This document shows positions 56,619-64,000 of a stretch of DNA of 64,000 bases, piece after piece. The stretch is from assembly GCA_027627225.1 (NCBI GenBank), contig CM051024.1:80376204-80440203 (forward strand), read 5' to 3'. This stretch comes from Congeria kusceri. Taxonomy: Eukaryota > Mollusca > Bivalvia > Myida > Dreissenidae. The position numbers were made by a program, and so were the translations under genes. Under the pieces are notes generated by a model. That model saw nothing but the letters and a program-made list of their open reading frames with translations. It was not told where the DNA came from and did not search any database. The stretch's first letter is position 1; every line of letters starts with the position of its first letter.

Positions 56619-58542
56619 CCATTGTAAAACGTTATTATTCCATTTTTCTCAGTGACACGTTCATATTGGGTCATCCAATTATATCCAACGAGTCGATTTC
56701 CAATGTGTTCGCTTACGGCAAATTTAGTTTTCGTCATACTGGAATCGGTTATTCGGTAAGTATTTAAACTGTTTCTGAAGAAAACCGTAGGTTAAAATTA
56801 AATGAAAATTTAGTATTGTTTCAATAATGAAAATTTAGTATTGTTTCAATGTTAAAATCAATAATTATATGTTTAATTTGTTTTAGTAATATAAGAGGTG
56901 ACAGTTGATTAAATATGAAAAGAAATCCATATAATGCTATATGAACTAAATGACACAGCCACAGTATTAAGCAATTTTATGACACTAAAAGAGTTGCTTA
57001 AGATACGTTTATAAACACGGCCCCAGGTCATTATTTACCCCAGAAAAAATGCTTTTTGACAGAAGCTTTGTTAATAACGGCACAAAAGTGCAAACACGAC
57101 GGAAATGTGATAGGCTGTCACTGCTTAGCACAGAACAACAATTTTAGCTTGAAAAACATACATTGACGTAATCATCGTATACGTCAGCGTAGGTGACGAT
57201 ATTCGACGATTAGGATAACACATCGTTCTCATAAAGGACTGTGTGTTAGCTCTAATGATCCAAATATTGTTGACACTAAGATAATATCGAGTAGTTGAGC
57301 AACTCGACCTTATGTGATCACACTTCAAATCGCAAATGCGTCAGAAATTATTCCCGTCCTTCAAATATGACGTCACGTAACTGATTATAAAGAGATCACA
57401 TTGAAATAGTCAGTTGTGTCACTGAAGCGAGATATACAGGATTAATAGACAATACAATTTCAAAATACAATGTATATGCCATTCTTCCTTTTCATAGAGT
57501 TTCACAATATGTATCACAGTAACAAATCTATTTATTGTTGGCAATAAATGTTACTTACTTATTTCATAACACCCAATTAAAAATGAAATTAACACATGTA
57601 AATTGTATTGAAACATTAACTAAAGCAGGTACATTAAACGTTTGAGAATTAATAAAGGTACATTTTTATTTTTGAGAAAAAAATGTTATTTCAAATGCCT
57701 ACACAAGACAGGAGGCTGTCTGCCGTTCACACCTGCTAAGTGTGCACAAATTGTATGTCCAGGCATGCATTTGCACAACGTTTGTATATAAAAAAAAATC
57801 AGGATCCAACATTAATTATTGATGCTTATGATGATGAAGATGACGAGTCAAATAAACCTGCCGATGGCAATGACGGCACCGACAGAAGAAATTTCATTGT
57901 TGTACGACTGTCCTGAATGATGCTTGTCGCTCTAGTCAAATTACATCCATGAACAATTTTGTTTATGAAAAAGATAACTATGCCCCCATTGAAGATGGTG
58001 GGGTATATTGGATTACTAATGTCGGTCGGTTATCTTAAATTACCCATTTGAGCTGTTAAGGATCTCTTAATAAAACAGTTTAAAACAATCTTAAAACTTG
58101 ATTTAAATGTTTAAGGATGTAATATATTACCAGTTTCATGACTTATCAAATAACCACAGGAAATGCATAGTTATGGCCCCTGATTTATTATATAAAATTC
58201 ACTTTTATGACCAGTGAACGCTCTTGATATTTAAAAGATTTGTTTCAACCTCGAAGGGTTTTAACTGTTTCACAAACAGCTCTTGTGATATTTAAATGAC
58301 ATAACCAGTGCTGCCAATAAGAAACAGTTTTCAGTCAAATAAACGTCACTTACGTTGTCAGATTAGAACTTGTGCCAATTAATTATTTCTTAAAGTTTGT
58401 CAGTCCTAGATTTTCTCAAATGATTTTAAGAGCATTGTTATTCATTAATAAATGTTGGTACAAGACTATACACATTGATACTGTTAAGATAGTGATAACA
58501 ACTGTGTAATTAAATGAAATTGTTCACAACTTAACTGCCTTT
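56619..58542. other. Non-coding; small repeats
   Basis: A 25-bp tandem repeat at 56803-56850 ('gaaaatttagtattgtttca'), and bivalve-type repeat wording at 57980-58020 and 58250-58290. No gene supported. Confidence 0.4.
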
Positions 58543-59855
58543 ATTTTACAGTAGTAATATAACACTTGCTTAATTTCAAGACTCAAATATATCTGACATT
58601 AGGTCACTAAGTCCACTATGGCAGCCAATGATGCTTGGACACTCTCCAGACTGTCCATCATTTTCTTCTGGTTTTCCAAGAAAGTTTCATCAAAGGATCT
58701 TGCAATGACATTTATAATACATGTGTAAACAGGAAAACTCGTAAAAGAAATTTACAATAATTATGTGGGTTAGAATTAAGACTTATTCATATCAATTAAT
58801 TCATATAAAGTATTTCAAATGTCCGTTTTTTATATATCAATTATCAACTGTAGTATTTTTACTTTCAAAACTTACTTTTTGATGACTTCTTATGTGTTTC
58901 ATTTGGCTTCTGTTCCCTTGTACTGGCTAAAACATGAGTTAATTATACTGTCAATTGTTATGTTGTTTTAAAATTGTGTTATGATTCATAATTTGTTGCT
59001 TTTCGAATATAGCAATACATGCAAAATGCACTTATAGGTACATTTAACATTATTGTGTAAATAGCAAACTTACAGCTTGTCTAGTGTAAACGTTAAATGT
59101 TGATATTAGTTAATTAAAAGAGTTATCTCTTAATCAAAAACACACTTTAATGTTAATTCTTATCCATAAATGCATTATGCCTCCATCAATAAAAATATGT
59201 TGATGATAATTACCTGTTGATGTGCCGTTTCGGATTTCACTTGAAGCAACTGGGCTACAGTCAATTTCTGCGGGTGCAGAAATAAAATGTTTATGTATTG
59301 TTCAGTTTATTATGCTAAACGTATGCTTGTCAGAGGATGGCAACGCGATATCAGCTTCATGTTGGCAAAAAAGAGGTTTCGTACAAAAAGAATAAGGAAG
59401 TAAAATAAAGGGAAATAACTCCTTAAATATTGAAGAAAGAGTATTGGTAATTGTGCTCTGCACTTCCTCTGATTTTCCTCTATCATTATATGAAGTTTCA
59501 TTTGAATCCCTTCAAGAAGCGTGACGGACGGACTATTCGATTACTATATACCCCCGAAGTTCCCTTCGGGAACATAAAAACTGACCTTAATACATCGATG
59601 AAATGCCGTAAAGAGCAATTCAATTTTTAAATAACAATAATTTCATAACCAATAAACAGACACCTTAAAATGACCATAAAATCGTTATATAGACATATAT
59701 AGTCAATACGAGCAACATATACGTCAGCGATGGAATGATGAAAGAATATATCACCGTTTGTTCGTAGGCTTTACACACTGGCAGTGGAGATGAGAGGCCC
59801 TCCCCCAGTGGACTGCACCTCCAGTCTCCTCTTTTTTCTTTTTCTTGACAAGACT
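58543..59855 (-). CDS. Candidate 3' end of a Myb/SANT-like gene
   Basis: Candidate minus-strand exons, in transcript order: 59775-59855, 59214-59267, 58876-58926 and a terminal exon ending at the stop 58599-58601. An AATAAA follows about 50 bp later (about 58543-58548). The first exon reads RKRKKRRLEVQSTGGGPLIS; a basic stretch then (S/K)TGGGP is typical of Myb/SANT-like proteins such as NAIF1-like or Harbinger-linked ones, just after the DNA-binding helices. The two middle exons are Ser/Thr/Lys-rich linker. The end reads SFDETFLENQKKMMDSLESV then QASLAAIVDLVT. Phases do not all fit: 59775 prefers phase 2, the middle exons are open in phases 0 and 1, the last needs 2. So an exon may be missed, or the gene is broken. 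Upstream exons would lie past 59855. Confidence 0.4.
58599..58737 (-). CDS. Candidate terminal exon with charged C-terminal helix
   Basis: Possible acceptors at 58737 (ttttacgag|TT) or 58698 (cattgcaag|AT). The frame ends at TAA 58601-58599. FDETFLENQKKMMDSLESVQ looks like a short amphipathic coiled coil, as seen at the C-termini of SANT-like proteins. Confidence 0.45.
58876..58926 (-). CDS. Candidate 51-nt exon
   Basis: Acceptor catgttttag|CC and donor AAAAA|gtaagt, a near-consensus pair. In phase 1 it reads STREQKPNETHKKSSK. Confidence 0.45.
59214..59267 (-). CDS. Candidate 54-nt exon
   Basis: Very good acceptor (tttctgcacccgcag|AA) and donor (CAACAG|gtaatt). In phase 1 it reads IDCSPVASSEIRNGTST. 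Confidence 0.4.
59281..59580. repeat. Bivalve-type dispersed repeat fragment
   Basis: Ends 'gactattcgattactatat' then 'cccccgaagttcccttcggg', wording common at the ends of bivalve repeats. It lies in an intron of the candidate minus-strand gene. Confidence 0.5.
59775..59855 (-). CDS. Candidate exon with TGGGP motif
   Basis: Acceptor ttcattgcag|A and donor AGTGT|gtaaag on the minus strand. A nearer alternative donor (GCCA|gtgtgt) would end in phase 1 and fit the next exon. Confidence 0.4.
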
Positions 59856-60119
59856 CTGCAATGAATTGAAAGATAGGTTATTCTATAATAGAACTAGTGG
59901 CAGCAAAGAAAGGGTGTGGTGCTAGGACATGTAAATTTTAAAGCAATTTTCCTCAATTAGTTGCATATGTGTTCAAGCATGCAAAATCAGTGTTCTTTCT
60001 GAATAAAAATAAAAACAACAATAAAGTACGGGATATTTTGCGAAAAGGAATTAATATATCGACTTTACGTGGATAAGTCATCGAAGAAAACGAATGTCCT
60101 ATGCAAGATCGTACATGTA

Positions 60120-61264
60120 CGAGGGGCGATCCATAATTAACCGGACTGGCTTTGAATTTTATTTATTGCTTAATATATTTGAATAAAAGTTTCAGATACA
60201 AGCGTTTATTCATTATTTAATATGGAAACAAAACGATATTTATTTCAAAGCATACACTCTAAATGTTGTTCGTTGCTATAGCAACCCATACCACTTTAAG
60301 CGGGGACGGTGTCGTAATTTTGCTTTCATGTTTGAATTTGATATAAAAATAAATAGTTTAAAACGTGCCGTTTCGGCGCCGATTAACGAATTCAACGTCA
60401 TTGGTCAATTTTCTGACGTCATTGTAGACACGACTGGCTAGCAAAACGAGTTTAAGCGTTACTGCCCGTTTCCTTTCATGGCGTCATCTGATCCAACCGG
60501 TATTATAAATTTCTGTTGTGAGCTTAAATATTCGCCGACCTAAACCTCCGAGATGATTCAGAAGACATTGGCAGGCACCAACATGTCACGAGCGCATGCT
60601 TTAGAGCGGCACAGACGATTATGGGAAGGCCGTGTGTCGCTGGAAGACAAAAAAGAAGACGTTAATAGATTCAACGTTTGTTGCTACAGTTAAAGACGTT
60701 GTTGATATGCGGGTCAATATTTAGGACATATGCAGACGTGTGTGATATTATACTTCACCACGAAAAAGCACCCTCCAATACAGCCGACGCAACCAATTAA
60801 GCTAGATATCGGGCTCTTGGGATTGGAACTGGTTGATCACCCTGCATACTCGCCGGACGTCGCCCCAATGGATTTGTGCGTGCTTCCCGTGGTTAAGTCG
60901 GCATTGAAGGGCACGAGGTTTGAGACATTTGACAACCTGTCACGTGCGGTCCAGCGTGTTGTGTCCCGGTTAGATGAAGAGTGGTACATTAACCTGTTTC
61001 AGCGCCATGAAAAATGTGTATCTTGCGCTGGTGATTATTTGAAAAGATGACGCTACGTCATTTTGACGTACAGTTTTCGTCTAAGCGTTCCCCAACGGTT
61101 GTTATAAAAATGTATGTACATTTTTTATTTCTTGCATTACAGCTATGAATCTTTCAGATAATATAGATAAAGGATTGATAAGATTTACTATTTTTTATTA
61201 TCTACGTGGACCTTGTTGTTTAAAAATAACAGCCTCAGTCCGGTAAATTCTGGATCACCCCTCG
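60120..61264 (+). mobile_element. Mariner-type element, longer relic (B2)
   Basis: Same inverted ends and TA flanks (60118-60119 and 61265-61266) as B1. 1145 bp, shorter than a full mariner of about 1.3 kb, so part is deleted. It has transposase N- and C-terminal pieces. Both B copies have it at the same site, so it inserted before the duplication. Confidence 0.85.
60582..61050 (+). pseudogene. Mariner transposase relic
   Basis: 60582-60647 reads MSRAHALERHRRLWEGRVSL then ED, the 'hxWhxRFkeGRxSxEDd' region of the DNA-binding part. After a deletion, a frame near 60753 gives LHHEKAPSNTADAT, where mariners have (H)HDNAP: the second catalytic Asp is Glu here. A frameshift then leads to HPAYSPDVAPMDLCVLP, with the third Asp of the D,D34D triad in YSPD or the following residue. 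It closes LDEEWYINLFQRHEKCVSCA then GDYLKR, the usual end. The first catalytic Asp region is missing. Confidence 0.8.
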
Positions 61265-61363
61265 TACAAGGCATTCTGGGCATATCCAGTTGTGTCTGCA
61301 TTAAATATTTAGGAATTTCCAACAAACAGTCTTGTTAGCGTTTAATGATGTAAAGTATTATTA

Positions 61364-61486
61364 GTTACACCGTAAGTAACTGAAGGTGTATGGGATATAC
61401 ACTCTCAGTGGCTTCATATCATACTCGCCCTCATATGGTATGAAGCCACTGAGGGCGTATATCCAATACACCCTTAGTTACTAACA
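61364..61486. repeat. Hairpin with ~60-bp arms (B2)
   Basis: Counterpart of 34529-34658. Confidence 0.85.
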
Positions 61487-63071
61487 GATACAAAAAATAT
61501 AATATCATTTATATTAGAGCTACTTGACGTATAGTAAACCAGTTTTACGGTAATGTTTTGAAATTGTTCAGATTCTAACTAGCATCGCAACTTGAATAGC
61601 CATTGCTTTCGCCAGATTCAAATTGGGTAAATTCACAATCAAGCGTTGATTATCTGATATAAAAAGCATTATTTTTGGTGTTATTATTAGGGTACTTACT
61701 TCTGTTGTTATAAACAGTGTAAACATTTTGAAAGTAGAATTGTCAACAATTTAATGTTGTAAATCTTTAAAATACATTAGATTTTTGCTATTTTCTAAAA
61801 ACACAATTAATGAAAAGACCAATTCGAAGCGTTAAAGTATAAATCGTAATATTAACTTTTATACACGATGTCAAAGAACTGATCCGACTGCCCGCGGATC
61901 CTTATGAGCAGCACCCTGTACATTTTCTGTTCCTAGATCTTTCTCTATAAATGTCAGGGGCGTATTTAGGGAAAAAATGAATGTACGCCGTTGCTTGTAC
62001 ATGAAATATATCGGACAATAATATTAAAGGAATTATTCACATATTGGCAAATAGAGAAATTCCAAAGAAAACAACAACAAAATAATATATAAAGGGGCGA
62101 ACATGACACTGCTGACAAAAATTAATTTAATATATAATATCGCATTATGAATAAACATCAGATGAAATAGCGAAAAGTGTAAAACGTGTTTCTAGACTGG
62201 TGGCGGAAGCCAACGGTCTTTTGAGAGGGTAATTTATAGAACAGGTATCACAGGGAACTACTTTTTTTGCAGGCTACGAGTCAGTAAACCGAAACCTGAA
62301 CGGGTCCTTTTTCTACCTGTTTTATTATATTTTAATTATTTAAGGGAATGTAAGTCATATGTGCTATAATGTGTATATCGTGTTATTTATAACATTTACA
62401 TATTTTTAAATGTCAATTTATTACAAAATGTTACTTCAAACTAATGACACCCCTACTTTCGATATTTGCATGTTGTGTGTAACCGAAATATTCACCTTAG
62501 TGCCCTGGAATAAGACCACTAAATAATGAGCTACATCTGTTACTTTTAACACTAACTGCTACGCTTCATCAATTTTTCTGCATGGCCCGTTGCAGATTGA
62601 CTTGTCGACTGGCATGTATATAATTCCGTCTGCAACTATAACTAGGCTTAAAAATATATGTTTTTCCTTAAAAAATATTTTTATTGTGATGTCGTATACT
62701 ATTGAATAGAACGCAACATTATCAAGTTTAAAAGTGGGAAATTCAACTTACATTCAAACAAATGATTCCATCTTAGCAAAAATGCACTTTTTAGTTTCTG
62801 TTGTCGCCAACAGTCTTTCTACGTTGGCAGCGTTTTGATTAAGCAATAATAATGCACTTTGCAAGGAACAACTTAAAATTAAAGCACTTTAAGGATCTAT
62901 ATGAAACCTTATCTTCAATAAATATATTTTAAAAGATATTCGGCGTCTTTGATCATTTTTATCCGTCGTATATTAGACTCGATCAGTAGGTCACACGATA
63001 CTACCATAAAAAAATCATGCTTTATTCCTCCCAATATATCATCATATAAATTAACGTTACCTGTTTGTTGG

Positions 63072-64000
63072 TTTTGCAAAAGAAAATTTCGCGAATTCGC
63101 CTTGATGTACTTAAAACAGCCTCTAGCCTTATTAACTCCTTATCTTGACATGTTGGGGTTTATTATTATATATGTATCTCACATTGGAGGGATGTCAAGA
63201 TGTTCCCCTTCCATTTTATTTTGTGATCTCACTATTTCTGGGGGCTGATTAAACATTGTCACGCATATGTGCCACATTTCACAGGATGTTTTGTGTTCCC
63301 TGTGATTTGTTTTGATGGGATGTCAAATTGTCCCCTTCTTTTTACGCGGCAAATCTATTCTTCGAGGTGGCAAAAGCCACTTGGCTATTTTTAACCACTA
63401 TTTCACAGGATGTCTCGTGTTCCCTGTGCTTCTTTCGGAAGGGATGTCAAACGTTTCCCTTTCCTTTATATTAAAAAACAACAACAAAAAAAACAACAAC
63501 AACAAAACTCAACAATATACAATTATTATTCATTAATAGTCATTTAAAATTTAATAATTTGGCTACATTTTACTGTTTGATCCACATCAATTTATTGTCA
63601 TTCTATCATCTTTGGGGATACCTGCCTCCGCTTATATTACATGACCGCTCATTATTCCCTAAACCACTGTGCAGGCTTGTTTCCTATGATCATTTAAGCA
63701 CTCGTGGGATTGATGTTTTCTTGTTTGATATTTGCTTATTATTCCTGGGTTATACTTTCAGATGAAACCCCCCAAACCACGTTAACTGAAAATATTTAAA
63801 GATTTGTGAATAATCTATGTCACGTGACAGTATAAACCCGTCTAAATAAATAAAGAGCGAAAAGTATGAAATTAACGAAATGGAATAGTCCAATGACATA
63901 AATAATTTTATATTGGTATAAAATTTAATTTATGTATTGTCCTGCCGATGGTAAAGCGTACTTGTATTGAATGAGGGAAAAACAACACATATATGAATTG
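63072..64000. other. Non-coding; short tandem repeat at 63180-63470
   Basis: 'gggatgtcaa' with a following 'gttcccctt'-like word occurs at about 63190, 63317 and 63440, near 'ttcacaggatgt' and 'gtgttccctgtg', so about 125-bp units. An AAC microsatellite lies at 63475-63510. No gene supported. Confidence 0.5.

Larger units (their letters stand above)
59893..63071 (+). repeat. Segmental duplication B, copy B2
   Basis: Counterpart of 33419-37747 without the 1.13-kb microsatellite block, and with a longer mariner relic. Confidence 0.9.

Noticed and set aside
1..64000. LTR retrotransposon or endogenous virus
   Set aside because: No long direct terminal repeats with a primer site and no gag, protease, integrase or envelope motifs seen; the only RTs are LINE and DIRS type.

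Overview
This looks like eukaryotic, animal nuclear DNA, most likely from a bivalve mollusc. It is AT-rich, has no operons or long intact reading frames, and its few genes are split into short exons with GT/AG borders. It is crowded with repeats of the sort found in bivalve genomes: TGACCTT satellites, 'acaagagc' and 'cccttcgggaacataaa' repeat ends, tRNA-derived SINE-like units, and mariner, DIRS, Harbinger and LINE debris. The species is not determined. Everything here is read by eye; no search or alignment was run.

The main host gene is a putative DUF1647-like, glycosyltransferase-like gene on the + strand, present twice: copy 1 with exons at 926-1142, 2532-2645, 3758-3954, 4900-5004 and 6372-6863, and copy 2 at 41342-41558, 43189-43302, 44415-44611, 45561-45665 and 46122-46598. 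Splice phases agree across all five exons in both copies. The first four exons and their introns lie in a near-identical segmental duplication (A1 1-5004, A2 40411-45665). The last exon is clearly more diverged and intron 4 is unrelated. An internally deleted relic of the last exon lies at 19292-19457. A pair of possible leader exons lies at 21092-21134 and 31517-31559.

A second duplication, B1 (33419-37747) and B2 (59893-63071), gives the order A1-B1-A2-B2. This suggests an old tandem array of a large unit, later changed by insertions and deletions. Each B copy carries a dead mariner at the same site. B1 alone has about 1.1 kb of microsatellite-rich DNA.

A minus-strand gene 3' end is suggested at 58543-59855: small exons with good splice borders, a Thr-Gly-Gly-Gly-Pro motif like that of Myb/SANT-type proteins, a charged C-terminal helix, a stop and an AATAAA signal. 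Not all exon phases could be reconciled.

Mobile DNA and repeats: a broken APE-type LINE (10225-13752) lying between inverted arrays (9875-10020 and 13941-14130); a DIRS relic on the - strand (16500-17560); a PIF/Harbinger N-terminal fragment on the - strand (30325-30539); two ~0.5 kb elements with terminal inverted repeats that carry a tRNA-like Pol III segment inside (18518-19022, 19806-20350) and two rearranged relatives (32759, 54315); a 1188-bp-offset tandem duplication (23924-26193); a TGACCTT-rich satellite (24777-28075); a ~165-bp satellite (47880-48800); and a very large foldback palindrome (50609-52110). The rest is AT-rich non-coding DNA in which I see no genes.
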